DNA of 64,000 nucleotides. Origin: Bacillus sp. REN10. GTDB taxonomy: Bacteria > Bacillota > Bacilli > Bacillales > Domibacillaceae. This document shows positions 25,024 through 34,706 of this stretch, one piece after another (position 1 is the first letter of the stretch; each line of letters opens with the position of its first letter). Location: contig NZ_JADHDW010000003.1 of the NCBI RefSeq assembly GCF_016820555.1, forward strand, positions 248,001 through 312,000, given 5' to 3'. A model generated the notes under the pieces. That model saw only the letters and a list, made by a program, of their open reading frames with translations. It was not told the DNA's origin and searched no databases. Made by a program: the position numbers and the translations under genes.

Positions 25024-26210
25024 TGATGACTAACGAAGGAAATGCAACACAGCCTATGATCTATAAAGACCCTGTCAATGAACTGGATGATTTGCTTGCG
25101 AGTCCTTTTGGAGAAAGCTTCGTTCAACCTGCCGCTTCGCCTGCTCCAACGAATGGACAAGCAGAGAAAAGACTTATTGATGTGCTTCCTGAAGAGCATC
25201 AGCAAAAAGCGAAAGAATTGGCCCAACAAATTGATCCGACAAATCATCAAGCGATTATTAGCTACGGAACTTCCGCCCAGTCTAAATTATCCAGCTTTTC
25301 TCACTCGATGCTCGATCATGTACAGCAAAAAGACATCGGAAGCATCGGCGACATTTTAAGTGATTTAATGAAACGTCTGCAAGAAGTTAATCCAGATGAA
25401 TTGCAGCCAGAAAAGAAAAATATGTTTAGCCGGCTATTTAATCGAGTGTCAAATTCCATCCAAGAAATTTTGTCTAAATATCAAAAGGTTGGAAGTCAAA
25501 TTGACCGAATCAGTATTAAATTAGATCATTCTAAACAGTTGCTACTTGAGGATATCGTTATGCTTGAACAGCTATATGATAAAAATAAAGAATACTTTCA
25601 AGCATTGAACATTTTTATCGCGGCTGGAGAACTAAAGCTTGAAGAACTGCAAAAGGAAACAATCCCAGCTCTTCGTCAAAAAGCAGAACAATCCGGGGAT
25701 CAAATGGCTTACCAAGATGTCAATGATATGGTGCAATTTGCAGATCGCTTGGAAAAACGGCTTCATGATTTAAAATTAAGCCGGCAAATCACTATTCAAA
25801 GCGCTCCTCAAATACGAATGATTCAAAATATGAATCAAGCATTAGCTGAAAAAATTCAGTCATCCATTTTGACAGCGATCCCATTATGGAAAAATCAAAT
25901 CGCCATCGCTTTAACGCTCGTTCGTCAAAAAAAAGCGATGGAATCACAAAAGCAAGTTTCGCAAACAACGAATGAATTATTATTAAAAAATGCAGAAATG
26001 CTAAAAACAAACACGATCGAAACCGCTAAAGAAAATGAACGCGGTCTTGTCGATATTGAAACATTAAAGAAAACACAATCAAATTTAATCTCTACATTAG
26101 AAGAAACGATGCGTATCCAACAAGAAGGCCGAACAAAGCGTCAACAAGCTGAACAAGAACTAGCGGCGATGGAAAATGAATTAAAGCAAAAGTTACTGCA
26201 TTTAAAATAA
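25023..26210 (+). CDS. yaaN: TelA/YaaN toxic anion resistance family protein
   Basis: A 395-residue, almost entirely alpha-helical cytosolic protein. Its C-terminal region carries the TelA family features: [33 protein letters not shown] and a long terminal coiled coil ([19 protein letters not shown]). Members were linked to tellurite and antibiotic tolerance, probably through membrane or envelope protection; the mechanism is unknown. It starts at ATG 25023 with AAGGAGAG in front, overlapping xpaC by one base. The xpaC-yaaN pair is the common Bacillus arrangement. Confidence 0.85.
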   Translation: MMTNEGNATQPMIYKDPVNELDDLLASPFGESFVQPAASPAPTNGQAEKRLIDVLPEEHQQKAKELAQQIDPTNHQAIISYGTSAQSKLSSFSHSMLDHVQQKDIGSIGDILSDLMKRLQEVNPDELQPEKKNMFSRLFNRVSNSIQEILSKYQKVGSQIDRISIKLDHSKQLLLEDIVMLEQLYDKNKEYFQALNIFIAAGELKLEELQKETIPALRQKAEQSGDQMAYQDVNDMVQFADRLEKRLHDLKLSRQITIQSAPQIRMIQNMNQALAEKIQSSILTAIPLWKNQIAIALTLVRQKKAMESQKQVSQTTNELLLKNAEMLKTNTIETAKENERGLVDIETLKKTQSNLISTLEETMRIQQEGRTKRQQAEQELAAMENELKQKLLHLK

Positions 26211-26230
26211 AGAATTTGCTACGTGTAACA

Positions 26231-26268
26231 AACATAAAAACGGTGGGCTCCCCCACCGTTTTTATGTT
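26231..26268. terminator. Bidirectional terminator between yaaN and brnQ
   Basis: AACATAAAAACGGTGGG pairs perfectly with its complement around loop CTCC. T-runs flank both sides; the brnQ stop lies in one arm. Confidence 0.9.
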
Positions 26269-27557
26269 CTATCTCCTAAATAACTAACGAGCCAACCTAC
26301 TGTTCCTCCAACAATCGCCGGAAGCAACCAGCCTAAGCCGGATGAAAAGAAAGGCACCCAAGAAATCGCTTGATGTAACACCTCTATTTTTAGTTCAAAT
26401 GCTGTTAACCCATCATTTAAACTAAAAATGGCAGTCATCGCCACTGCTCCTACATATAAGCCTTTATTAGCAGGAACTAACAATGTAATAAATGATAAAA
26501 GAACTAATACTATCGCAAATGGATAAATCATAATTAACACTGGGCCAGAGATGTTAATGATTTGCGTCAGTCCTAAATTGGCAATCACAAAACTAATCAC
26601 AATTAATAATCGCACAAAATTTTTATAAGAAATAGCTGACCAGCGCTCATGAAAATACTGGGCACAGGCAGAAGTTAAACCAATACAAGTCGTCAAACAG
26701 GCTAACGCCACGATGGTCCCAAGCAACACTTGTCCTCCATCACCGAATAATAAGTAGGCAGCGTCAGTTAATAGCGCCCCTCCATTATCATAGTCACCCT
26801 TTGTCGTCATTTTCGTTCCGATCCAACCGATAGAAATATAGACTGTTGCCAAACCGATGCCGGCAATGACTCCAGCCGTAATCGTTGCTTTTATTTGACT
26901 TGCCCGATCGGTTATTCCCCGATCAGCAAATGCTGTAATCACAACGATCCCAAACGCTAACGCCGCGATCGTATCCATCGTTAAATATCCCTCTATAAAG
27001 CCGGTGATAAATGGAGACTCAGCATACTTGCTTGTAGGATCAGTGAGCGGAGCATCTAACTTAAAGAATGCGGCCACACATAAAGCGGCAATCGACAGCA
27101 GCAAAGCAGGTGTAAGCCACTGGCCGATACGATCCACCAGCTTCGATGGATTTAAACTAAGCAAATAGACGATCAGAAAGAAAATCGCCATAAATATAAA
27201 AAGCGATCCTTTACTCGCTGTAGTCAAAAACGGTTGCGCTCCCATTTCATAGGCAACACTGGCTCCTCTCGGAATACCGAAAAATGGACCGATGGCTAAA
27301 TATACAATGATAGCAAAAATAAGACCAAATAACGGATGTACGCGACTTCCAATGGAAGCAACACCGCCTTTAGCAAACGAAATCGCTACAACCGAAAGAA
27401 TAGGCAAGCTAACTCCAGTTAGAACAAATCCAATAATAGCTGGCCAAAAAGAGCGGCCGGCTTCCATTCCTAAAAAAGGAGGAAAAATTAAATTTCCTGC
27501 TCCAAAGAAAAGAGCAAACAGCATAAGTCCCGTGAACAATATGTCTTTTTTCTTCAT
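26262..27557 (-). CDS. brnQ: Branched-chain amino acid:Na+ symporter BrnQ
   Basis: A 431-residue transporter with about 12 hydrophobic segments and the LIVCS family start FTGLMLFALFFGAGNLIFPP, then GRSFWPAIIGFVLTGVSLP, FGIPRGASVAYEMG, and TCIGLTSACAQYF in the middle. It imports Leu, Ile and Val with sodium. ATG 27557 follows GAGAGGAGATTTT. It is monocistronic. A sigma-A promoter and a CcpA-type site lie upstream. No T-box or CodY consensus is evident. Confidence 0.9.
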   Translation of the reverse strand: MKKKDILFTGLMLFALFFGAGNLIFPPFLGMEAGRSFWPAIIGFVLTGVSLPILSVVAISFAKGGVASIGSRVHPLFGLIFAIIVYLAIGPFFGIPRGASVAYEMGAQPFLTTASKGSLFIFMAIFFLIVYLLSLNPSKLVDRIGQWLTPALLLSIAALCVAAFFKLDAPLTDPTSKYAESPFITGFIEGYLTMDTIAALAFGIVVITAFADRGITDRASQIKATITAGVIAGIGLATVYISIGWIGTKMTTKGDYDNGGALLTDAAYLLFGDGGQVLLGTIVALACLTTCIGLTSACAQYFHERWSAISYKNFVRLLIVISFVIANLGLTQIINISGPVLIMIYPFAIVLVLLSFITLLVPANKGLYVGAVAMTAIFSLNDGLTAFELKIEVLHQAISWVPFFSSGLGWLLPAIVGGTVGWLVSYLGDRT

Positions 27558-27582
27558 AAAATCTCCTCTCAAGCTGGCAGCA

Positions 27583-27596
27583 AGTAAGCGCTTTCC
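27583..27596 (-). promoter_or_regulatory. Candidate cre (CcpA) site in the brnQ leader
   Basis: GGAAAGCGCTTACT (minus strand) matches the cre consensus TGAAARCGYTTWCA at about 11 of 14 positions. It lies about 36-49 bases downstream of the predicted start point, where CcpA would block elongation. Confidence 0.45.
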
Positions 27597-27638
27597 TGAT
27601 ATTCTATCTATGTTCACTTGCGGCTAATTCCGAATAAT

Positions 27639-27667
27639 ATTCTACGCAATTTGGCGAACACTGTCAA
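27639..27667 (-). promoter_or_regulatory. Sigma-A promoter of brnQ
   Basis: TTGACA-N17-TAGAAT on the minus strand: perfect -35, five of six in the -10, ideal spacing. The leader to the ATG is about 75 bases. Confidence 0.8.
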
Positions 27668-27740
27668 ATGAATTATTTGAATTTTTGTTATTGATAGATA
27701 ATATATCAATTATAAAGATTGTTTATATTCAGAAAAAAAA

Positions 27741-27772
27741 CTAAAAGGAAGAAGACTCCCTCCTCCCTTTAG
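27741..27772 (-). terminator. Terminator after yojO
   Basis: In the minus-strand RNA CUAAAGGGAGGA pairs fully (with three G-U pairs) with UCUUCCUUUUAG around 8 bases, followed by UUUUUUUU. The yojO stop is inside the stem. Confidence 0.8.
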
Positions 27773-29688
27773 TTGATACTTTTATATAATAATTTTTTCA
27801 AAATCGGGAACAAGATAGCTGGAAGTTCATCAATCGCAGAGACAAATAAACTATATTTTCCATACATATTTTGAATCGTTTTTCTTTGAGCTTCTTCTAT
27901 CTCTTGATTCGCTAAAAACACATTAATGACTTCAATTCCTTGCTTTCTAGCTGATAATACCGCCTCGTGAGTATCGATAATACCATTGCGGTCATAATCA
28001 TAGGCCGCTGGTTCTCCATCAGAAAAGACGAGCAAAAATTTCTGCTTCTCTCCCCGTTGAAGAAGTTTTTCCGTGATGACTCGAATAGCAAAACCGTCGC
28101 GATTGTCTTCTTCTGGCTGAAGCTGCAAAATTTCTGGGCCGCTTCTTGACAGTAAAGAAGTGCGGTAATTAATAACCGGCTGAAAATGGTTCGGCTGATA
28201 GGCATCTGTCGCCTCATTCGTGTCTTCCCAAAAACCAATGATTTCATGTGGCACTTTCACAGACTTTAATGCTTCGTGAAAAAGAACAATCCCTAGTTTC
28301 GTTTCCTCCATTTTATCTTGCATCGAAGCAGAACAATCCACTAATAATGTGAATACCGCATCAATTTCAGTGGAAGGTTCTTGTTTTTTATAAAATAAAC
28401 GCGGCTGTTCTTCTAAGAAAAAACGCAATAATTTTTTATTTAAGCGGCCAGCTTGAAGATCACTTCTTGGTTGAACCTTTTTATGTTCTAACGTTTGTTC
28501 AATCATATGTGTTAATTTCTTTCGCAAAGGGGCAATCCGAGCTTGTTTTTCCTTATAGTCTTTTATATGGTCATAATGCGGTGGATGAATTACATCAAAC
28601 ACAGGCATAGCGAAACGGTTCTCTTTTCCGTACCTCGCTTCGTGCCCTCCTTTATGCCACTCTTTCTTCATTTGTTCCGCTTGAATGTCCGCAAAATCCG
28701 TTCTACTTGTCTTCTTTGCCGACCCTTGCACCATCCCTAGTGCCTGATCTCCTTCGTCTCCTTCTCTAGCCCCTTCTCCCATTAATTCCGTTTTAGACCC
28801 TTGCTCAAGATCAAATTGCAAAAAGCTTGTGCCTAGATCGCTCGTTTCACGATGCCACGTTCGAAACTCTTCATCTAAGATTTCTTCTTCACCCGTTTTC
28901 TTTTCTTCTAATGAATCGTCATTGGCTAACGGATCTTTCCTCTTTATGTCTTGAAATATTTCCTCATCATCGTTAAACCAGTTCGTTAAATCCGGCAAAT
29001 GAACATATTCGTTCAGCATATCTTTTACCAACAGTTCATCAAGTACATCGAGCAGCAAAGTACAAACTTGAATAGTTTCTTTTGTCGATGTCGTCTCAAA
29101 AAAACGAAGGGCCGTTTGCAGGATAAAAGGCATAGCTGGATCTAATTCTTCATTTATCGAAGTAGGCTCTAGCGGTGCGTCCGCATTTAATAACAAAAAT
29201 AAATAGTTAAATAAAGCATCGGTATGAAGACTTTTTACTATATTCACATTTAATTGAGTATGAAAGTATTGGCGTAAAATGCTTCTTCTAACAGCAAACA
29301 CTTTCTTTGTACCCGGTCGCTCTCTTTTAATCAATTCCTCTATGCGTAAATCCTCTGCTAGCACAAATAATTGTTTAATAAACGAAGGAATCGTTGTTTT
29401 CGCTATCATCTGAACAAAGTGTTTCACATCATGTTCGTCCACATATTGAAAACTGCCAATCGCCCGCAACAATACGTCCGATTCATAGCCATTCCACGTA
29501 TCACTTGCTGAGCGATGATTCCAAAAGTGACTCACATAGATCACGTTTTCTTTTTTATTCGCATAAGAATGCGGTCCATATTCTACTTCTATCTCCGGAT
29601 TTTGAGTTAAAGTTTTGGCCAAATCCGACAACTGCATAAACAAAAAAGAATCGACGACTTCATCATTAAATTGGATAAATCTCTCCAT
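27769..29688 (-). CDS. yojO: YojO, VWA-domain protein (NorD/CobT-like)
   Basis: A 639-residue protein. The C-terminal quarter is a von Willebrand factor A domain with the metal-site motif DCSASMQ (TLLVDCSASMQDK) and later FSDGEPAAYD. The N-terminal 400 residues are helical and acidic, as in NorD/CobT. It lies 9 bases after yojN; such AAA-VWA pairs (NorQ/NorD, MoxR/VWA) act as chaperones that insert metals into or remodel target enzymes. The length matches B. subtilis YojO. The target is unknown. ATG 29688 follows GAGGAGATTTC. Confidence 0.85.
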   Translation of the reverse strand: MERFIQFNDEVVDSFLFMQLSDLAKTLTQNPEIEVEYGPHSYANKKENVIYVSHFWNHRSASDTWNGYESDVLLRAIGSFQYVDEHDVKHFVQMIAKTTIPSFIKQLFVLAEDLRIEELIKRERPGTKKVFAVRRSILRQYFHTQLNVNIVKSLHTDALFNYLFLLLNADAPLEPTSINEELDPAMPFILQTALRFFETTSTKETIQVCTLLLDVLDELLVKDMLNEYVHLPDLTNWFNDDEEIFQDIKRKDPLANDDSLEEKKTGEEEILDEEFRTWHRETSDLGTSFLQFDLEQGSKTELMGEGAREGDEGDQALGMVQGSAKKTSRTDFADIQAEQMKKEWHKGGHEARYGKENRFAMPVFDVIHPPHYDHIKDYKEKQARIAPLRKKLTHMIEQTLEHKKVQPRSDLQAGRLNKKLLRFFLEEQPRLFYKKQEPSTEIDAVFTLLVDCSASMQDKMEETKLGIVLFHEALKSVKVPHEIIGFWEDTNEATDAYQPNHFQPVINYRTSLLSRSGPEILQLQPEEDNRDGFAIRVITEKLLQRGEKQKFLLVFSDGEPAAYDYDRNGIIDTHEAVLSARKQGIEVINVFLANQEIEEAQRKTIQNMYGKYSLFVSAIDELPAILFPILKKLLYKSIN

Positions 29689-29697
29689 GAAATCTCC

Positions 29698-30576
29698 TCA
29701 TTCAAAAATAGTTTCTGCGATGTTTTTAACAGCAGCTTTCTCTCTTTCATCCTCTAATTTATCAATAATCGCTCGTTGAATCGCTCGTAATGGCGGCATA
29801 TACACCGCTAAGTCACAAGTATCGATTAACGCTCTGACAGAAGCGGCTTCTTCCGATACTTGACCATTTCTTACTTGCACGATTAAATCCTGTGATAAAG
29901 CTGTGAACCGCTCAACCATCTTTGTATCGGTCAGACGACTTTCCGATAAAAGAATCGCTTTTAATGTATCACCTTTTACATAAGATACCTCAATGACGAT
30001 AAAGCGATTTTTTAATGCTTCATTCATCGGAACGGTTCCAACATAGCCTTCATTAATCGCCGCAATGACTCCAAATGTAGGCTGTGCTTGAATCACTTCA
30101 TTTGTAAATGGATTCGTAATGGTGCGGCGGTAATCTAACACACCATTTAAAATGGGTAACGTTTCTGGCTTGGCCATATTAATTTCATCAATATACAGCA
30201 AATGTCCCGTTTTCATCGCTTGAACGACGGGTCCAGGAACAAATTCAATATAATTTTTCCCATCCTTTTCGGAGATCGTTTTATAGCCTAGCATTGCTTC
30301 CGCATCAAGATCGATGGAGCAATTGATACTATGCATCGGTTGTGAAAACATGGCTGATAGTGTTTCCGCCAGCTTGGTCTTTCCAGAGCCTGTAGGACCT
30401 TTTAATAAAATATTTTTCCCCATCGATAAAGCAATCGCCGCATCAAATACTATTTCTTTTTCTTCTGGCTGATATCCTAATTGACCAATCAGATCTTTTT
30501 CCTGATCATTCATAAAGTGTTTCGCTCGCTCTTCTATCTGTTGTTGCACAACAGCAGGTAATTCTGTCATTATCAC
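29698..30576 (-). CDS. yojN: YojN, MoxR/NorQ-type AAA ATPase
   Basis: A 292-residue AAA+ ATPase: Walker [15 protein letters not shown], Walker [14 protein letters not shown], sensor region [20 protein letters not shown] with the Arg finger KNRF. It is the motor partner of the downstream VWA protein. In B. subtilis the same pair lies beside odhAB, which is also close here. GTG 30576 is 7 bases from AAAGGAAA; the ATG at 30570 is an alternative. Confidence 0.87.
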   Translation of the reverse strand: MIMTELPAVVQQQIEERAKHFMNDQEKDLIGQLGYQPEEKEIVFDAAIALSMGKNILLKGPTGSGKTKLAETLSAMFSQPMHSINCSIDLDAEAMLGYKTISEKDGKNYIEFVPGPVVQAMKTGHLLYIDEINMAKPETLPILNGVLDYRRTITNPFTNEVIQAQPTFGVIAAINEGYVGTVPMNEALKNRFIVIEVSYVKGDTLKAILLSESRLTDTKMVERFTALSQDLIVQVRNGQVSEEAASVRALIDTCDLAVYMPPLRAIQRAIIDKLEDEREKAAVKNIAETIFE

Positions 30577-30653
30577 TAAGATCTTTCCTTTCTATTCATT
30601 TTCAAGCCTGCTTTCTATCATACCTTTCATTTCGGTTTCAGTAAAATAAAAAA

Positions 30654-30675
30654 CTGATTGTAACGAAACAATCAG
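30654..30675 (-). terminator. Terminator after rok
   Basis: CTGATTGT pairs perfectly with ACAATCAG around loop AACGAA (plus strand), followed on the minus strand by TTTTTTATTTTA. The rok stop codon is within the stem. Confidence 0.85.
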
Positions 30676-31103
30676 CCTTCATAATCGTATATGTATAATC
30701 CTCTTCCTAATTTACGCACACGTTGATTTTCACGTTCTAGTGCAACCATAAATGTCGTCATATTAGCAATTTTCTTTCCTGTATTCTCTTCAATTTGACG
30801 CTGTAATTCCACCCCTCGAATAGGTGTGTTTTGCGCTTTCAAAATAGAGATCGCTGCGTTTCTTAACTCATCCAGGTTTTCACTTCGTCGTCCTCTTTTT
30901 CTTTTATGAGGCAAACTGGTGATTTGCGTGATCGTCATAGTTTCTTTTGGCTTTCTCTCGTTACTGCTAGCAGCCATCGCGTCCAACTCTTTTAATCGCT
31001 GAAAAATGCTCTCTCGTTCGCGATTAAACTCACGAATAATCTTCAGTTCGGAATCGGCAAGTTGTTCTAATCTAATTTTCAATGCCACTCTCTCATCAAA
31101 CAC
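30672..31103 (-). CDS. rok: Rok, nucleoid-associated repressor
   Basis: A 143-residue protein matching B. subtilis Rok at both ends. The N-terminal oligomerisation coiled coil reads MFDERVALKIRLEQLADSE ... FQRLKELD. The C-terminal winged-helix reads LRNAAISILKAQNTPIRGVE, IPNMTTFM-like ANMTTFMVAL and GRGLYIYD. The basic patch KRKRGRR precedes the DNA-binding part. B. subtilis Rok is 191 residues; here the linker is about 50 shorter. Rok represses comK and silences AT-rich foreign genes by binding the minor groove. ATG 31103 follows AGGGGGAGTATAAGTG. Confidence 0.85.
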   Translation of the reverse strand: MFDERVALKIRLEQLADSELKIIREFNRERESIFQRLKELDAMAASSNERKPKETMTITQITSLPHKRKRGRRSENLDELRNAAISILKAQNTPIRGVELQRQIEENTGKKIANMTTFMVALERENQRVRKLGRGLYIYDYEG

Positions 31104-31276
31104 TTATACTCCCCCTAAGTAAATATAGAAACTATTTTATATGTATGTATGAATATATTTGAAGGATTATGATACTATAGTCCTCAAAAACACCCTTCCT
31201 TGCCCATAATCTTAACAAAAAAATACTAAAAATTCTAGTAAATATTTAAATTTATTAATTTGCACAATAATTTAAA

Positions 31277-31323
31277 AAAAGGTTGTACAAAAAGGAGATT
31301 TTCTCCCTTATATACAACCTTTT
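31277..31323 (-). terminator. Terminator after the DUF6501 gene
   Basis: AAAAGGTTGTA pairs with TACAACCTTTT; an inner GGAGA/TCTCC hairpin fills the loop. On the minus strand TTTTTTTAAA follows. Confidence 0.85.
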
Positions 31324-31326
31324 CTA

Positions 31327-31530
31327 TTATACGTCTTTAAAATAATCTTTATAAAAACCAGAAATACTTCCTTTATTATCGACCACAAAATAAAATTCTT
31401 CTGTTTCATTTTTCACGTCGTATGTTTGACCAGCTGTTAAGCGATTATTGACCATATATTTTGCTGCATTCGTGTGTAGACATTCCACTTTCTTTACTGT
31501 TTCCCTTTTCGTCCATGTAAGATGATTCAT
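31327..31530 (-). CDS. DUF6501 family small protein
   Basis: A 67-residue protein, MNHLTWTKRETVKKVECLHT then AAKYMVNNRLTAGQTYDVKN and FYFVVDNKGSISGFYKDYF. I recognise the DUF6501 family of Bacillaceae; it looks like a small beta-rich fold and no function is known. ATG 31530 follows AAAGGAGGAAGTT. It lies 19 bases after the NAD(P)HX repair gene and is probably co-transcribed with it. Confidence 0.7.
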   Translation of the reverse strand: MNHLTWTKRETVKKVECLHTNAAKYMVNNRLTAGQTYDVKNETEEFYFVVDNKGSISGFYKDYFKDV

Positions 31531-31549
31531 AACTTCCTCCTTTGGCTAT

Positions 31550-32986
31550 TCAACCTATAATCTTTTTCAACATGAACGGAAGTAAATGATCGATATCATG
31601 AGCAGCCATACTAGATGGGCCATTGTTTTCGATCCACGCATCCGCACAGGCTCCATGGAGATACACAGCATTAGCAACGGCTACTCGGTCGCTCTTTAAC
31701 CGCAGCATACTTGCTAATAGCATTCCTGTCAATGCATCACCTGTTCCACCTTTAGCTAATGCTTCATTTCCGCTCATATTAATTATACCTGTCCCATCAG
31801 GAAAGGCAATTACTGAATATTGTCCTTTTAACACGATGGTTACTTGCTGTTCTCTAGCAAATTGAGAAGCGGCTTCTAGCCTGTTTTTTTGAACCTCTTT
31901 CACCGTTTGACCCATCATTCGTGCAAATTCTCCAGGATGAGGAGTCACAATGACATTCGCTTTTCGACCTGGTAAACAGTAATTTCTTTTTGAGAGCGCT
32001 CCAGCATCTAATATAAGCACCAGTTCTTCTTTTAAATAATGTTGAATGCATGCCTCTAGCTTATCTGTTGGCTCCAGCCCGCACCCGATCGCTACTCCAT
32101 TAAAGGAAAGGTGCTTCTCTACGTTAGATTCGAAATGATATGTTGCTTCTGGTACATGGTGCGCAATAATCGCCGCTGCATAAGGAGTAGTATGGATCGT
32201 TAATTTTCCAATTCCCGTCCGCATAGCACCGATCGCTGCCAAAGCGGCACTACCAGGCATTGAATCACTTCCTGCAATTAATAGGCCATGTCCGAAGCTT
32301 CCTTTATGCGCATTTTGCAGTGTGTGCTTCCATGAAGTTTGAACATCCGTTGCCGTCCATATCTTCCATGAACTATTATGTGCTACACCAATATCAACAA
32401 CATGTTTCTTCCCGAAAAACTCTGATGAAGGGAAAAGAAAGCTAGCTGGCTTATATCCATGTAACTGCAACGTATGGTCTGCCTGAAAAGTGGCTTCATC
32501 TACTTCTCCATGATCGCTGGATACACCCGTCGGCACATCAATCGCTAGTCGTATCGCCGACTGTTCATTAGCCCAAGAGACTAATTTTTTGATTTCAGAA
32601 GATAAAGGCAATTTTGTCCCGATCCCGAGAAGACCATCAATGATGACATCGTATTTCATCTTCTCGTTGAATTCACTGACTGTATAACCGAGATTTCTAT
32701 AATAATTAAGATGCTGTTTGGCGGCCTGTGTGACTGGTTCACCCATTGGCAATAAAAGGTCGACATCCATGCCCGCTATTTGTAAGTACCTTGCTAAAAC
32801 AATTCCGTCCCCGCCATTATTCCCTTTGCCGCATAAAATCGCTATGTTCTGCCTGCCATCTAACAACTGGGACACGACTCTGAAAAGTCCACCTCCTGCA
32901 TTTTCCATCAATGTGAAGGTAGACATCCCCCCTCTCATCGCTTCTTGATCAATCGATTTGATTTGATCACTCGTATAGATATACAT
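31550..32986 (-). CDS. nnr: Bifunctional NAD(P)HX epimerase/dehydratase
   Basis: A 478-residue two-domain repair enzyme. Residues 1-210 form the YjeF_N epimerase (LCGKGNNGGDGIVLARYL; DGLLGIGTKLP; LAIDVPTGVSSDHG). Residues about 215-478 form the ADP-dependent dehydratase (SDSMPGSAALAAIGAMRTG; NVIVTPHPGEFARM; GTGDALTGMLLASML). It repairs hydrated NADH and NADPH. B. subtilis keeps a separate dehydratase (YxkO); the fused form is the E. coli layout. ATG 32986 follows AGGTGATTCC. Confidence 0.9.
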   Translation of the reverse strand: MYIYTSDQIKSIDQEAMRGGMSTFTLMENAGGGLFRVVSQLLDGRQNIAILCGKGNNGGDGIVLARYLQIAGMDVDLLLPMGEPVTQAAKQHLNYYRNLGYTVSEFNEKMKYDVIIDGLLGIGTKLPLSSEIKKLVSWANEQSAIRLAIDVPTGVSSDHGEVDEATFQADHTLQLHGYKPASFLFPSSEFFGKKHVVDIGVAHNSSWKIWTATDVQTSWKHTLQNAHKGSFGHGLLIAGSDSMPGSAALAAIGAMRTGIGKLTIHTTPYAAAIIAHHVPEATYHFESNVEKHLSFNGVAIGCGLEPTDKLEACIQHYLKEELVLILDAGALSKRNYCLPGRKANVIVTPHPGEFARMMGQTVKEVQKNRLEAASQFAREQQVTIVLKGQYSVIAFPDGTGIINMSGNEALAKGGTGDALTGMLLASMLRLKSDRVAVANAVYLHGACADAWIENNGPSSMAAHDIDHLLPFMLKKIIG

Positions 32987-33110
32987 GGAATCACCTCATA
33001 TTTACATAATTATTTTCATAGAAAATAAGATGAATATTGATCATCAATTAAGTCCTTTTTCACTCTTGATTTCTTCTTACATACTTTAGATGGATTTACA
33101 GTCATTATAC

Positions 33111-33143
33111 TTTAAAATGCTAACAGAAACGTGTATAATACAC
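33111..33143 (+). promoter_or_regulatory. sda promoter with a dyad over the -10
   Basis: TTTAAA-N17-TATAAT. The -10 lies in the perfect 13-base palindrome GTGTATAATACAC (33131-33143). The piece CGTGTATAA (33130-33138) also matches an inverted DnaA box (TGTGNATAA) at all but the first base; B. subtilis sda is activated by DnaA. Confidence 0.5.
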
Positions 33144-33205
33144 TGCAAATAAAGAATATTCTTTATTTTTAGTTTTAAAGTAACCGATTACAAGGAGGAT
33201 GTTTC

Positions 33206-33334
33206 ATGAAAATTATGAGTAATGAAATGCTTGTCGCTGCTTATCGGGATGCAAAGAAAAAAGGCCAGGATCAGGAATGGATTCGCTTATTGGCAATAGA
33301 AGTGCAAAAACGGGGGTTAATGATCAATAAATAG
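33206..33334 (+). CDS. sda: Sda, sporulation checkpoint inhibitor of KinA-type kinases
   Basis: A 42-residue protein too short for usual gene finding: MSNEMLVAAYRDAKKKG then DQEWIRLLAIEVQKRGL, aligning with B. subtilis Sda (LSDELL...SY..A......DFI.L...EI.RR.L). Sda is a helical hairpin that binds sporulation sensor kinases and blocks phosphorelay when replication is disturbed. ATG 33206 follows AAGGAGGATGTTTC; the Met at codon 4 is a possible start. It is monocistronic and ends at a strong terminator. It may respond to DnaA through the site in its promoter. Confidence 0.8.
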   Translation: MKIMSNEMLVAAYRDAKKKGQDQEWIRLLAIEVQKRGLMINK

Positions 33335-33341
33335 TTTAGAA

Positions 33342-33369
33342 AAAGGTGTGCTAATTAAAGCACACCTTT
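33342..33369. terminator. Bidirectional terminator between sda and odhB
   Basis: AAAGGTGTGCT pairs perfectly with AGCACACCTTT around AATTAA, with T/A runs on both sides. Confidence 0.87.
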
Positions 33370-33384
33370 ACATAATTATCCGTA

Positions 33385-34617
33385 TTAACCTTCTAATAAA
33401 AGATCTTCTGGATTTTCAATTAATTCTTTCACCGTTTTTAAGAAACCAACTGCTTCTTTTCCATCGATAATTCTGTGGTCATAAGATAGTGCCACATACA
33501 TCATTGGACGGTTTTCAATCGTATCTTTATCGATCGCTACCGGACGAGTTTGGATGCTGTGCATACCAAGAATACCAGCTTGGCGGCCATTTAAAATTGG
33601 AGTAGACATTAATGAACCGAATACCCCACCATTTGTAATTGTAAATGATCCGCCTTGAAGATCGCTTAATGCTAATTTATTATCACGAGCTTTTAAAGCT
33701 AGACCTAAAATATCGCTCTCAATTTCAGCGAAGTTTTTGCGATCACAGTCGCGTACAACTGGTACAACTAAGCCGTCCTCAGTAGAAACCGCTACACCGA
33801 TATCATAGTATTTTTTCAAAATAAATTCATTGCCATCAATTTCTGAATTCACATATGGGTATTTCTTCAATGCTGCTACGCAAGCTTTAGTGAAGAAGGA
33901 CATAAATCCAAGACGAACTTCATGATCTTCAAAGAACTTATCTTTTTTGCGTTTACGAAGATCCATAATTGCGCTCATATCGATCTCATTGAACGTCGTC
34001 AACATTGCGGCTGTATGTTGAACGTCCACTAATGTTTTCGCAATTGTTTGACGGCGACGTGTCATACGAACGCGCTCTACTGGTTTGCCGTCATCTTGCT
34101 TAGGTGCTGCTGCTTGAGGTGCTTGGGCTACCGGTGCAGATGGTGCTGGTTGATTAGAGAATGAAGCTACATCTTGCTTACGAACACGGCCCATTGGATC
34201 AACTGTTGGTACTTCTGTTAAATCAATGCCTTTTTCACGAGCAAGCTTGCGTGCTGCTGGTGAAGCGATTGGGCGTTGTTTCGCTTCTTCTTGAGCAGCT
34301 TCAGCTTTCACTTCTTCTTGTTTTGCTTCTACTTGAGGTGCTACTTCAGCTGCAGGAGCTGGAGCACTTACAACTGCTGATCCACTTGCTTCTACGACAG
34401 CAATGACTTGACCTACTTCAACAGTGTCACCTTCTGCTGCTTTCAACTCTGTGATAACTCCTGCTTCTTCGGAAATAACTTCAACGTTGACTTTGTCTGT
34501 TTCTAATTCAACGATGAATTCCCCTTTTTCTACTTGATCTCCTGGTTGTTTTAACCATTGAGCAATGGTACCTTCTGAGATTGATTCTGCCAGCTCTGGA
34601 ACTCTAATTTCAGCCAC
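33385..34617 (-). CDS. odhB: 2-oxoglutarate dehydrogenase E2, dihydrolipoyl succinyltransferase
   Basis: A 410-residue E2 protein. The lipoyl domain at the N-terminus carries the lipoylated Lys in [11 protein letters not shown]; an Ala/Pro/Glu-rich hinge follows; the peripheral subunit-binding domain is [15 protein letters not shown] with [11 protein letters not shown]; the catalytic core ends in [15 protein letters not shown] with the active His. It transfers the succinyl group to CoA in the TCA cycle. GTG 34617 follows AGGAGGACACGAAA. It is downstream of odhA by 89 bases. The E3 gene is not in the window. Confidence 0.95.
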   Translation of the reverse strand: MAEIRVPELAESISEGTIAQWLKQPGDQVEKGEFIVELETDKVNVEVISEEAGVITELKAAEGDTVEVGQVIAVVEASGSAVVSAPAPAAEVAPQVEAKQEEVKAEAAQEEAKQRPIASPAARKLAREKGIDLTEVPTVDPMGRVRKQDVASFSNQPAPSAPVAQAPQAAAPKQDDGKPVERVRMTRRRQTIAKTLVDVQHTAAMLTTFNEIDMSAIMDLRKRKKDKFFEDHEVRLGFMSFFTKACVAALKKYPYVNSEIDGNEFILKKYYDIGVAVSTEDGLVVPVVRDCDRKNFAEIESDILGLALKARDNKLALSDLQGGSFTITNGGVFGSLMSTPILNGRQAGILGMHSIQTRPVAIDKDTIENRPMMYVALSYDHRIIDGKEAVGFLKTVKELIENPEDLLLEG

Positions 34618-34706
34618 TTTCGTGTCCTCCTCTAATGTCTCATCAAATTTAAATGTAGTTTATTATTAGGAGTGAGCGGAATAAATTTCCCCACCCACTC
34701 GGCTAC

